From Oscillospiraceae bacterium (GTDB lineage Bacteria; Bacillota; Clostridia; Oscillospirales; Ruminococcaceae): a stretch of DNA of 16,718 bases. The stretch lies in the NCBI GenBank assembly GCA_014796735.1, contig JAAVIG010000156.1, positions 1 through 16,718 of the forward strand. Direction: 5' to 3'. A program made the translations under genes and the position numbers. A model generated the notes under the pieces. The model did no database searches. It was not told where the DNA came from and worked only from the letters and a program-made list of their open reading frames with translations. Below are positions 1 to 6,876 of this stretch, one piece after another (the stretch's first letter is position 1; every line of letters begins with the position of its first letter).

Positions 1-135
1 ACTATAATTCTTGCTGCCAATTTTTTTCTTAAACAAACTGTAACTCAAATCTTGCTGCTTGTTTGCAGCTAATAACGAAAAGGTTGTTTCATCGGAGAAG
101 GATTTGAAATTTTTCATTTTAAATTCAAGTAACAT
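1..135 (-). CDS. AAA family ATP-binding protein, N-terminal fragment (runs off left edge)
   Basis: Only the first 45 codons lie in the window; the gene continues past base 1. The visible protein begins MLLEFKMKNFKSFSDETTFS and continues with LLAANKQQ and DLSYSLF. This is the usual start of SMC/RecF/OLD-like 'AAA family ATPase' proteins (AAA_15/AAA_21 type), where a short beta strand and the NFKSF motif precede the Walker A loop; the Walker A itself would lie outside the window. The ATG at 133-135 is chosen because AAAGGAGG lies upstream at about 147-154, a slightly long spacing of 12 nt, and because a consensus promoter stands at 182-210. Members of this family are often found in defence or mobile-element contexts, but the role of this one cannot be judged from 45 residues. 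The fold call rests on the N-terminal pattern alone. Confidence 0.75.
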   Translation of the reverse strand, partial: MLLEFKMKNFKSFSDETTFSLLAANKQQDLSYSLFKKKIGSKNYS

Positions 136-181
136 AACGCCTAATGTCCTCCTTTTATTCGTGAGCCTACAATGTAGATTT

Positions 182-210
182 ATTATACTATATTATTCCG
201 AGTTAGTCAA
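182..210 (-). promoter_or_regulatory. Sigma-A type promoter of the left-edge AAA ATPase
   Basis: On the minus strand a TTGACT -35 box (205-210) and a perfect TATAAT -10 box (182-187) are separated by exactly 17 nt. The predicted transcript would start near 175, giving a leader of about 40 nt to the ATG at 135 with a GGAGG in it. The remaining bases between 211 and 366 are AT-rich and show no gene or clear terminator. Confidence 0.8.
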
Positions 211-366
211 TATATTATTCATTGATTTTGCTGTATTTTTGCAAAATAAGAAAGAAAAAATATCATAATTCAGCAATTAGATATAGTGATTTGCAAAAAT
301 TACGCAAATACAGTATCATTCGGCACAGCTTACCGGCTAAATAATAAATATGAGATTTTAAGCATT

Positions 367-1728
367 TTATATCTCCATTTTCCCCTCCGCCAAATCCCTT
401 GCAGCAAAAGGAAAATAATAAAAAGGCAGCGTCAAAAGCTTTTGTTTGGTGTTATATCCATAATTATTTTTGGAAACCTTTATTGCAAATTCAAACTTAT
501 TGTGATTTGAAAATTTTTCCAATGAATTTAAAGTCCCTCTGCCCTTTTTTACATCAATGGGATACAGCTTGTTATCTGATTCAACAATAAATTCAAGCTC
601 AGCGGAGTTTTTTCCTTTCCAATAGAACAGCTTATGCTCCTTTGCAGCAAGTTCATTTGCTACAAAGTTTTCAAAGAAAATTCCGGATAGAGTGTTTTCT
701 CTTTCGCTTGACACAAATGATGCCGCATTGATTCCGCTTTGATAAGAAAACATACCTATATCGCCGAGGAAAAGACGAAAGCTGCTTTCATTGCTTGACA
801 AGAGCGGCATTGTTACGCCTTCTTTAAGCTGAAAGGACTGATTTATTATATGCGCCATTGTGAGCCACTGAATCGAGGTGGCAAAATCTCTGTTTTTGCT
901 TTTTTCTTCAATAAGACCGGGAGAAAAGTTCTTTGATTCCTTGTTAAGCTCTCTGTATATATTGGAAAATAATGTGCGTGAACGCAAAACCGCTTCTCTG
1001 CTCGCCTGATACAGCTCCATATCGGAAAGGTAGTTGTCATAAAGAACCTTTAACACTTCTCTTGATTCAAGAATGTTTTCACTGTCGAGATATGTGCTCA
1101 CCGCTTCGGGCATACCGCCTATCAGCAGATATTTGTAAACCTGATCCATTGCCATTTCATGAATTTTCTGATCAAGGGGCGATTTGTTTTTATATGCCTC
1201 CGCCACTTTTTCATACAGCACTTTATTTCTGTTTAACAAGAACTCGTCAAAGGTCATGGGGTACACGGTTATCTGATTGATTTTTCCCACCGGAAAAAGG
1301 AATTTGCCGGAGTCGGCAGAGCCTCTTTTGTGAGTTTCTCTTTGGATTTTAATACGAACCATAGAACCGGTAGCAATTACGGGAATATTTCTGAAATCCT
1401 GACAAAAGTATTTCAGCGCTGATATGATATTTGGACACTCCTGCACCTCGTCAAAGATCAGCAATGTTTTTTCTGTTATCTGTCTGCCTTTAAGCAATGA
1501 GATATATTCAATGATCTTTTCGGCATTTGCAGTTTTTGCGCAAAACTCTCTGACCTCATCTTCGATCTTACAGTCAATATAGATATAATTGTTTTTATAA
1601 TATCTTTCGGCAAACAACTCCTTGACAAGATAGGTTTTTCCAACCTGTCTTGCTCCCCATACAATTAAGGGCTTTCTGTTTTTGCTGTTGTTCCAGTCAA
1701 TAATTTTTAGGGCTGCAATGCGTTCCAT
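367..1728 (-). CDS. AAA ATPase with DUF4143 domain
   Basis: This 453-residue protein belongs to the AAA_14/DUF4143 ATPases, abundant in anaerobes and archaea and of unsettled cellular role. The Walker A loop GARQVGKT is at residues 25-32 and the Walker B LLIFDE at 89-94, followed by a sensor-like ATGS strand. The C-terminal third is the DUF4143 region. It holds a segment reading AELEFIVES, then YPIDVKKG, which resembles the E/D-xK core of a restriction-endonuclease-like fold; that comparison is inference. Length is normal for the family (about 400-480). The ATG at 1728 follows AAGGAGGAG at a spacing of 5 nt and a promoter at 1760-1788. The gene appears monocistronic: about 230 bases separate its stop from the next gene start at 135, which has its own promoter. 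No specific substrate can be assigned. Confidence 0.9.
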   Translation of the reverse strand: MERIAALKIIDWNNSKNRKPLIVWGARQVGKTYLVKELFAERYYKNNYIYIDCKIEDEVREFCAKTANAEKIIEYISLLKGRQITEKTLLIFDEVQECPNIISALKYFCQDFRNIPVIATGSMVRIKIQRETHKRGSADSGKFLFPVGKINQITVYPMTFDEFLLNRNKVLYEKVAEAYKNKSPLDQKIHEMAMDQVYKYLLIGGMPEAVSTYLDSENILESREVLKVLYDNYLSDMELYQASREAVLRSRTLFSNIYRELNKESKNFSPGLIEEKSKNRDFATSIQWLTMAHIINQSFQLKEGVTMPLLSSNESSFRLFLGDIGMFSYQSGINAASFVSSERENTLSGIFFENFVANELAAKEHKLFYWKGKNSAELEFIVESDNKLYPIDVKKGRGTLNSLEKFSNHNKFEFAIKVSKNNYGYNTKQKLLTLPFYYFPFAARDLAEGKMEI

Positions 1729-1759
1729 AAAATCTCCTCCTTATGGCTTTAACAATACT

Positions 1760-1788
1760 ATTGTATCATAATATGCACCTTTTTGCAA
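1760..1788 (-). promoter_or_regulatory. Promoter of the DUF4143 ATPase
   Basis: A TTGCAA -35 box (1783-1788) and a TACAAT -10 box (1760-1765) on the minus strand have a 17-nt spacer, about 30 bases before the gene's ATG. Further TTGCAC-like motifs occur upstream at about 1805-1845, which may be spare -35 elements or binding sites. Confidence 0.65.
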
Positions 1789-2020
1789 GTTTTTATTTAT
1801 ATTATTTGCACTTTTTTAGATGTTTTAGATTCAATTACTTGCACTCTTGACGAATAGCAAAACAAATGACATTTTTCCAAACTTGATTTTTTTTGATAAT
1901 GATGTTCCCAAAAGCTCACAGGTTCGAATCCTGCAACAAAATCGTATATGATCGAATTGAGGACGCAGATGCGGATATAACCAAAAACGCTTTACAAATA
2001 TTATAAACAATTGACATTCC
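1789..2020. other. Intergenic stretch with tRNA T-arm-like fragment and gene-remnant-like frame
   Basis: No convincing gene lies here. At about 1912-1936 the plus strand carries CAGGTTCGAATCCTG, which has the exact form of a tRNA T-arm (stem CAGG/CCTG, loop TTCGAAT). No acceptor, D or anticodon stems can be formed around it, so it is at most a fragment. The same bases lie in a short plus-strand frame from 1902 to 2006 (34 codons, ending in the residues DADITKNALQIL). A second short open plus-strand frame begins at about 2098 and runs antisense into the permease. Both look like possible remnants of decayed genes, but neither has a recognisable ribosome-binding site. Confidence 0.35.
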
Positions 2021-2070
2021 AAAAAAATTAGTCAAGTACGATTTGCCAAATCATACTTGACTAAATTTTT
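2021..2070 (-). terminator. Rho-independent terminator after the NCS2 permease
   Basis: The arms TTAGTCAAGTA (2028-2038) and TACTTGACTAA (2054-2064) pair perfectly. After a single mismatch, GATTT/AAATC extends the stem to a three-base loop. On the minus strand the hairpin is followed by seven T residues, matching termination of the permease transcript that ends at 2198. The plus strand also has a five-T run, so it could work in both directions. Confidence 0.85.
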
Positions 2071-2197
2071 ATATACAGCTTCTGATCAATAAATATAAGG
2101 AAACATTAAAGCTGATGCTGATACTATGCGGCTCGTCCATATCACATATATGGAGGATCAGGTTCTTGCATGCCATATAGCGGCGACCTATTTTGAC

Positions 2198-3562
2198 TTA
2201 AAGGAACACATACTTCAAAATAAACAACACAGCCAATATATACATAATGGGATTTATCTCTTTCCTTTTACCACAAACCAGATTCAAGATCACATATGAA
2301 ATGACCCCAAATGAAATTCCCTCTGAAATGCTGTAAAACAAAGGCATTGTCAGAATACAAAGATATGCGGGAATAGCGGAAGTGTAATTTTCAGCGGTAA
2401 GTTTTATATCCGTAATTGTACTGAACATCAGAAATCCCACTATAATAAGAGCAGGGGCGGTAGCAAATGAAGGGATCGCTGTAAATATCGGCGCAAACAG
2501 TGTTGAGATCAAAAACAGGACCGCGGTCGTAAGAGCGGTAAGACCTGTCCTGCCCCCTGCTGCAACTCCCGCCGAAGATTCAACAAAGGTCGTAGTGGTA
2601 GAGGTGCCTAATACCGCGCCCACAGAAGTAGCAATGGAATCCGCCAGCAATGCGGGCTTGATCTTGGGAAGCTTCCCGTCCTTGTCAAGCATATCCGCTT
2701 TTGCGCTTACACCTATAAGAGTGCCCAAGGTGTCAAAAAGATCTACAAAAAGGAATGAAAATATGATTACAATGAAATTAAAAATACCTACGCTGCTCAT
2801 GTCAACGTTGAAGCATTGGCCAACGGTTTCTCCTAATTTGGAAAAATCGGTCATGGCAAAGGAGGGAAGCACCGAGCTAAAGCCTAATTCCGCATTGGGT
2901 GCATAAATTCCCGTCAACTGGCAGATAATGCCCAACCCCCATGTTCCCGCAATTCCTATAAGAATAGCGCCCCTGATATTTTTAATGTAAAGAACAGCGG
3001 TCAGTATGACCCCGATTATCGCAAGAAGCGCGCTGATGCCCGATGTGCTGAAATTGTCGGTAAAGCTTGTTATCGTAACAAGGGTTGATTCGCTGTTGAC
3101 CGCAAGCCCCGCATTTTGCAGACCGATAAAGGCTATGTATAGACCGATACCTACAGACACGGCTTTTTTAAGGGATATTGGGATAGCGTTAAATATAGCC
3201 TCCCTGACGTTAGTCAACGAAAGCACTATAAAAATTATTCCCTCAATAAATACGGCCAGTAGAGCCACCTGCCATGAATAACCGAAGCCCTTGACAACAG
3301 TGTAAGTGAAAAAAGCGTTAAGTCCCATTCCCGCCGAAAGCGCAAAAGGCAGATTTGCCATAAACGCCATACAGGCAGTGCCGATAAATGAGGCAATGCA
3401 GGTTGCAAGAAGAACCGCAGTGCCGTCCATTCCGGCTTGGGATAAAATACTCGGATTTACGGCAAGAATATACGCCATCGTCATAAAGGTCGTAATTCCC
3501 GCGGTGACCTCTCTTTTGATGTTGGTGTTATTTTCCTTTAATTTAAACAACTTGTCAAACAT
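2198..3562 (-). CDS. NCS2-family (AzgA-like) purine permease
   Basis: This is a polytopic inner-membrane transporter of the AzgA/PbuG branch of the NCS2 family, expected to bring in hypoxanthine, guanine or adenine by proton symport. Hallmarks seen are the N-terminal EVTAGITTFMTMAYILAVNP segment, the TM3 block SAGMGLNAFFTYTVV, and the helix-8/10 core LFVDLFDTLGTLIGVSAKAD followed by GAVLGTSTTTTFVESSAGV. About a dozen hydrophobic helices can be traced. At 454 residues the length is typical. The start is placed at the ATG at 3562 rather than an in-frame TTG at 3598. An AGAGAGGCGG ribosome-binding site (3571-3580) stands 8 nt before the ATG, the family normally begins at this point, and the predicted transcription start (about 3608) is too close to the TTG. 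The gene is monocistronic, with promoter and terminator both visible. The leader is only about 45 nt, too short for a purine riboswitch. Confidence 0.93.
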   Translation of the reverse strand: MFDKLFKLKENNTNIKREVTAGITTFMTMAYILAVNPSILSQAGMDGTAVLLATCIASFIGTACMAFMANLPFALSAGMGLNAFFTYTVVKGFGYSWQVALLAVFIEGIIFIVLSLTNVREAIFNAIPISLKKAVSVGIGLYIAFIGLQNAGLAVNSESTLVTITSFTDNFSTSGISALLAIIGVILTAVLYIKNIRGAILIGIAGTWGLGIICQLTGIYAPNAELGFSSVLPSFAMTDFSKLGETVGQCFNVDMSSVGIFNFIVIIFSFLFVDLFDTLGTLIGVSAKADMLDKDGKLPKIKPALLADSIATSVGAVLGTSTTTTFVESSAGVAAGGRTGLTALTTAVLFLISTLFAPIFTAIPSFATAPALIIVGFLMFSTITDIKLTAENYTSAIPAYLCILTMPLFYSISEGISFGVISYVILNLVCGKRKEINPIMYILAVLFILKYVFL

Positions 3563-3570
3563 TTTACAGT

Positions 3571-3580
3571 CCGCCTCTCT
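3571..3580 (-). promoter_or_regulatory. Ribosome-binding site that fixes the permease start
   Basis: AGAGAGGCGG lies 8 nt upstream of the ATG at 3562. It lies inside the longer frame that would begin at the TTG at 3598, so it argues for the shorter protein. Confidence 0.65.
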
Positions 3581-3614
3581 TTTAACTTCATCTGACAATT
3601 TTTTACTTTATTTA

Positions 3615-3643
3615 AGTATAACATTATTATTTCCTTTTGTCAA
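3615..3643 (-). promoter_or_regulatory. Consensus sigma-A promoter of the NCS2 permease
   Basis: A perfect TTGACA -35 box (3638-3643), a 17-nt spacer and a TATACT -10 box (3615-3620) lie on the minus strand. Transcription should start near 3608, giving a leader of about 45 nt. No PurR box was recognised. Confidence 0.85.
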
Positions 3644-3687
3644 TTTGATTTATAACTATACTACAACGATATTTAAAAAACATAATA

Positions 3688-3730
3688 AAAAATACTGTGT
3701 AAACCGTCGGACAGTTTACACAGTATTTTT
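3688..3730. terminator. Terminator hairpin at the end of the serine recombinase
   Basis: A perfect 17-bp inverted repeat (3688-3704 and 3714-3730; arm core TACTGTGTAAAC) encloses a 9-base loop that could itself form GTC/GAC pairs. It overlaps the TAA stop of the recombinase (3729-3731) and has A/T-runs on both sides, so it can terminate on either strand. On the minus strand it separates the recombinase transcript from the permease promoter. Confidence 0.75.
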
Positions 3731-5255
3731 AAATATTCCAGATTATTTTGGTATTTCCATTCTCTTCAATAAGTATTTTGTCGATCATAATATCGGCGAC
3801 CTCCTTTTTTCGCTTATAATCAGCGGTTTTCCAAGACCTGCTGAGATTGACAATAACAGCCGTGTCCTCACTAATGCTTTTAAGCTCGTCTATCCTATCC
3901 TGCAAGGCTATTTTGTCCTGTTTAAGCTGTGCGGCTTTCTGATTAGCCAGTGCCAGCAAATCAGCATTAAATCCGCCTGCCAGCATAGTGTCTATCAGCT
4001 GCTTTTCGTTTTGCTCAACAGTTTTAAGCTTAAGCTTCAGGTCGTTGATTTCGGAGTGATCGGCGGTTTTGCCGATACGCTTTATCTCCTTTAAATCCGA
4101 CAGCTTTTCGGTAATACAGTCATAAACCATATTCTCCAGATCCTCGGCATAAATCGTAACCTTGGTGCCTGTGCAAATCTTTTGATGAGATTTTCCCGTG
4201 CAGTTGAAATACCGCCGAATTTTCCCGTTCTTGTTGATAACTCCTTTTACGGTAGTCATGTGATGTCCGCATTTTTCGCAGACGATTTTTCCCGCTAACC
4301 AACTTGTGCTGTTGCTGAAGCTGTTGGTGATCTGCTTGTTTTTTGAGAGCTTCGCTTGGCATTTTAGCCAGATGCCTGAGTCCACAATCCCTTGGTGTGT
4401 CAGCAAAACAAGCTTCATATCCGACCAATCGGGATCATCGGGTTTGTGCTTGCTGCGTCCGTATAGCTGAGCTCCGTATTCACCGGTATACATCGACAGG
4501 TCTGTTATCATCTGCGTTCCGTGCCGCTCGTAATAATCGTATATATCCGAATCCGCTTTTACGTAAATCGGATTTTTCAGCAAGGCGGAAAGCTTTGCCG
4601 TTGACCAGTCACTGCCGTCCAAGGGCTTTTTGTCCTCCGCGATAAGTATATCCAACAGTCGGCGCAAGGAAACGCTTTCCTGTGCATAAACCTCGTATAT
4701 GTAGCGTATCTGCTCGACCTGAGAAGGTATAGGGTTCAGCTTTTTGGTTTTGATATTATGAATAACAGTAGGAACAAGCTCAAAACCGTAGGGCTGCCGA
4801 CCTCCCATGTAAAATCCCATTTCACTGCGGTGGGCGTAAGCTTGGGTAACACGCTCAATTATTGAGGTGCGCTCAAACTCGGCAAATACCGCCAGCAGCT
4901 TTACTATCATTTCACCGTAGGGTGAGGAGGTGTCAAAGGATTCCTGTGAGGATACAAATTTAACATCGTGCAGTTTAAATTCTTGCAGAATGTCCACAAA
5001 GTCGGCCAGCGAGCGGCTCATACGGTCTAATTTGTAAACAATCACTTTGCGGACTTTACCTTGACGGATAAGCTTAATCATCTTTTGGAAACCGTCACGG
5101 TTTACGTTGCCGCCGGAAAAACCGTTGTCTACTATGGTGATAACTTTTTTGTCCCGCTCGTCGGGTCTGATCATGGATTTGCAGTATTCGATTTGGGTTT
5201 CACAGCTTATACTGTTTTCGCGTTCTACCGATTTTCGGGCATATACAACAATCAT
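3729..5255 (-). CDS. Large serine recombinase (resolvase/invertase superfamily)
   Basis: This 508-residue protein is a large serine recombinase, an enzyme that cuts and rejoins DNA at short attachment sites through a phosphoserine linkage. The N-terminal resolvase domain (about 1-150) has the YARKS motif with the presumed nucleophile Ser9, the KLDRMSRS motif and an ERTSIIERV helix. The recombinase domain (about 160-275) includes the GFYMGGRQPYGFEL segment. A zinc ribbon follows, with CEKC at 326-329 and further cysteines near 352 and 360, then a coiled coil at about 400-465, as in TndX/TnpX-type integrases. The domain order looks complete and the family-typical residues are intact. The ATG at 5255 follows AAGGAGGTG at normal spacing. 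A 50-residue protein lies 42 nt upstream in the same direction. No phage structural genes are near, so it is probably part of a small integrated element or a remnant. Targets are unknown. Confidence 0.92.
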   Translation of the reverse strand: MIVVYARKSVERENSISCETQIEYCKSMIRPDERDKKVITIVDNGFSGGNVNRDGFQKMIKLIRQGKVRKVIVYKLDRMSRSLADFVDILQEFKLHDVKFVSSQESFDTSSPYGEMIVKLLAVFAEFERTSIIERVTQAYAHRSEMGFYMGGRQPYGFELVPTVIHNIKTKKLNPIPSQVEQIRYIYEVYAQESVSLRRLLDILIAEDKKPLDGSDWSTAKLSALLKNPIYVKADSDIYDYYERHGTQMITDLSMYTGEYGAQLYGRSKHKPDDPDWSDMKLVLLTHQGIVDSGIWLKCQAKLSKNKQITNSFSNSTSWLAGKIVCEKCGHHMTTVKGVINKNGKIRRYFNCTGKSHQKICTGTKVTIYAEDLENMVYDCITEKLSDLKEIKRIGKTADHSEINDLKLKLKTVEQNEKQLIDTMLAGGFNADLLALANQKAAQLKQDKIALQDRIDELKSISEDTAVIVNLSRSWKTADYKRKKEVADIMIDKILIEENGNTKIIWNI

Positions 5256-5297
5256 TTGACAGCACCTCCTTCCTGTGGTAAAATGTAATTGGGAAAA

Positions 5298-5450
5298 TTA
5301 AGCAGGAATCTTTTTCGGCTTGGAAAGTATGTTGCAGAGTTCCTCTGTAATTCTTTCTTTGTGGCTTTCATCGGCATTTGGTAGGACAATGTGCTCGACT
5401 TGGTGCCGTATGTCCTTGATGTCTGTGTATTCGGTTGTCAATTTTGCCAT
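5298..5450 (-). CDS. Small 50-residue protein upstream of the recombinase
   Basis: The frame starts at ATG 5450, 5 nt after the perfect ribosome-binding site AGGAGGT, and encodes 50 residues beginning MAKLTTEYTDIKDIRHQVEH and ending KPKKIPA. It is charged and predicted helical, with no signal peptide, membrane segment or metal motif. It ends 42 nt before the recombinase ATG, so the two are probably co-transcribed. I do not recognise a family. Its position suggests an accessory factor or a small regulator of the recombinase, which is inference only. The strong ribosome-binding site and clean frame make it a likely real gene despite its size. Confidence 0.7.
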   Translation of the reverse strand: MAKLTTEYTDIKDIRHQVEHIVLPNADESHKERITEELCNILSKPKKIPA

Positions 5451-5532
5451 ATGTACCTCCTAAACTGCTCCGCAAAGCGGTGTGGTGTTGGAATCAATGT
5501 CGATTCCGCTTGTTACGATTATATGCGTGAAA

Positions 5533-5763
5533 TTACAACATATTTCCGTGGTTGATAAGATTTAATATTCCATCGTTGGTGTACGGGAAGAAACAGCTTA
5601 TCAGCTGCGGCGGAGTGATTTTGATGTTTTGGCACTTGTATCGTCGATCGCAGTAACAGCACGGCTTGACTACGCCTTGTCCGTTCTTGTAATATGCTAA
5701 GATTTTATCGGCGTAGGCTTATAAGCGGGTATCGGATTTCAGGTCGAGATATTCGATTTTCAT
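5533..5763 (-). pseudogene. Small Cys-containing reading frame with an in-frame stop
   Basis: From ATG 5763 the frame reads MKIEYLDLKSDTRL and meets a TAA at 5719-5721. It then continues open in the same frame for 61 more codons to a TAA at 5533-5535. The continuation begins AYADKILAYYKNGQGVV, contains a CCYCDRRYKC cluster and ends INHGNML. No ATG, GTG or TTG follows the internal stop soon enough to rescue the cysteine-rich part. The frame lies about 80 bases upstream of the 50-residue gene in the same orientation, so it may be the first, now broken, gene of the recombinase unit. The cysteines could bind zinc. No homologue is recognised and there is no strong ribosome-binding site, so coding status is uncertain. 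Confidence 0.45.
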
Positions 5764-5814
5764 TAAGGTTGATTGTGCAATTTTTATCACTTTTTTTCGG
5801 TTTTCGGAACATAG

Positions 5815-5849
5815 AAAACAGAGCCTCCCGTGGTAGGAAGCTCTGTTTT
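5815..5849. terminator. Terminator-like inverted repeat
   Basis: The arms AAAACAGAGC (5815-5824) and GCTCTGTTTT (5840-5849) are perfect, with partial pairing (CCT/AGG) inside the 15-base loop. The T-rich outer arms allow termination on either strand. On the minus strand it would insulate the recombinase unit from read-through out of the five-gene operon. Confidence 0.6.
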
Positions 5850-5895
5850 ACTTATTTTGGCAATCTGCACACCGCTGTTAATTACACCCTAAGCA

Positions 5896-5945
5896 CTAAT
5901 TTCCGATCGACAGCAAAATTTGTCTATACTTTAATCGGAAATTAG
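5896..5945. repeat. 12-bp inverted repeat with AT-rich centre
   Basis: CTAATTTCCGAT (5896-5907) and ATCGGAAATTAG (5934-5945) are perfect inverted copies separated by 26 bases. The last base of the right arm is also the first base of the adjacent MITE-like element. The interior holds a smaller GACA/TGTC dyad. The overall 50-bp size is that of serine recombinase attachment sites, and it lies just upstream of the recombinase unit, but no function is proven. Confidence 0.6.
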
Positions 5946-6105
5946 GGCTTGTTTGAAAATAGAGGAAGTGCCGGGTTTTTGCTCCAAAATGGTTAGCTTC
6001 AAGGAAAAAACCGCAAGGCAAACTGACGTTTGTCGAGGATTTTTGACGTAGAAGATGACCGTTTTGGGGCAAAAAGACGGCGCTTTCGATTTTTCAAACA
6101 AGCCC
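5945..6105. mobile_element. MITE-like 161-bp palindromic element flanked by TA
   Basis: The element begins GGGCTTGTTTGAAAA (5945-5959) and ends with the exact inverted copy (6091-6105). It is bordered by TA on both sides (5943-5944 and 6106-6107), consistent with a TA target duplication. Beyond the perfect 15-bp termini the two halves stay similar, with blocks such as CCG..TTTTT, GC.CCAAAA and GGT..CTTC, right to a small central hairpin CAAAC/GTTTG at 6019-6032. The whole element could fold into one long imperfect hairpin. It has no transposase and no coding frame. The termini resemble those of some IS5-family (IS427-like) elements, which I state from memory and with caution. Confidence 0.75.
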
Positions 6106-6106
6106 T

Positions 6107-6359
6107 AGTATAATATCATATTCATTTAACAAATATTCAAGTCATTTTATCTGATTTGAATGAATTTCCTCATCAACGGTTATCATGTAACGAAGCAAAC
6201 CGATTAAAGGTAGTGCTGCAAGTTATAGTTATAATCTTCCTTTCTGAGAAAAGCACCAATCAGATAATGAAAAGAGCTTTCGCTTAATAAATCAAAGTGA
6301 TATAATAGTAATTGAAAAAATGGGCAACTCCCCTCCGCGTTTTTTCTCTTATAAATCAC
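6107..6359. other. Intergenic region downstream of the five-gene operon
   Basis: No gene is seen. The minus-strand transcript leaving the 164-residue gene meets GGGGAGTTGCCC followed by a six-T run at about 6315-6332. The stem is only three or four base pairs, so this is at best a weak terminator. Otherwise the stretch is AT-rich and carries no clear repeat. Confidence 0.4.
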
Positions 6360-6854
6360 TCAACCATTAATTACCGACACGGCACCGGTTGAACTTATAC
6401 ATCTGCAGCAGTCCACATAAACTTCGATAAACTCATAACCGCCTCTGAGTGCTAAAGAACGGGCTTTTTCAAGACCTCCCGGCAAAGACTGACCAACTTT
6501 ATAGTGGTCTATTATCTGCCCGGTCATATCAAGAGTATGAACTTCATAGGGTCTGCCAAGATAACAAATTGACACAAAACCAAGCAGCACACTGCTTATC
6601 TCAACTTCAGGAAATTCATTTCGGATAACATCAACAATCTCATTGACCTTATGCTGATTATGAACATGACCGCCGGCATCTAATTTATGTAATGCGTCCA
6701 TGTATTCCTTTGAACGGGTTTTTCTCAGCAAGCGGTCAAGCTTCATTTTATCCATCTGCTGCGTTTGCTGCTTTTGGGATTGCTGCTGCGTCGCGCTCAG
6801 CATGCTCCCCATCTGAGTTTGCGACTGCTGTTGTTTAAGCAAGGGCTTCGGCAT
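6360..6854 (-). CDS. Gln-rich N-terminus protein of unknown function (fifth gene of AAA+ operon)
   Basis: This 164-residue protein is not recognised. Residues 1-34 are low-complexity, with 13 glutamines among the first 33 positions and no hydrophobic stretch, so this is a disordered tail and not a signal peptide. A charged helix with KLDRLLRKTRSKEYMDALHK follows, then a compact alpha/beta domain (about 65-164). That domain contains a hydrophobic strand VLLGFVSICYLG, the segment LPGGLEKARSLALRGGYEF, and a Cys-Cys-x-Cys cluster near the C-terminus (VDCCRC). The cysteines could bind metal or form a disulfide, but no standard motif is complete. The ATG at 6854 follows AAGGAGG at a spacing of about 7 nt. 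It starts 22 nt after the stop of the AAA+ ATPase, so it is the last gene of that operon and a likely partner or substrate of the ATPase. Confidence 0.8.
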   Translation of the reverse strand: MPKPLLKQQQSQTQMGSMLSATQQQSQKQQTQQMDKMKLDRLLRKTRSKEYMDALHKLDAGGHVHNQHKVNEIVDVIRNEFPEVEISSVLLGFVSICYLGRPYEVHTLDMTGQIIDHYKVGQSLPGGLEKARSLALRGGYEFIEVYVDCCRCISSTGAVSVING

Positions 6855-6876
6855 ATCAACGCCTCCTTGATGATTA

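Noticed and set aside
1905..1945. A complete tRNA gene
   Set aside because: Only a T-arm can be formed; no acceptor, D or anticodon stem fits in the flanking bases on either strand.
3599..3643. Possible purine riboswitch before the NCS2 permease
   Set aside because: The predicted leader is only about 45 nt and has no room for the three-stem purine aptamer; none of its conserved loops are seen upstream.
3306..4094. Long plus-strand open frame across the permease-recombinase junction
   Set aside because: It is antisense to two well-supported genes and to a promoter and terminator, with no recognisable protein features.
6315..6335. Terminator directly after the five-gene operon
   Set aside because: The stem is only three or four base pairs despite a six-T run, so it is mentioned but not called.
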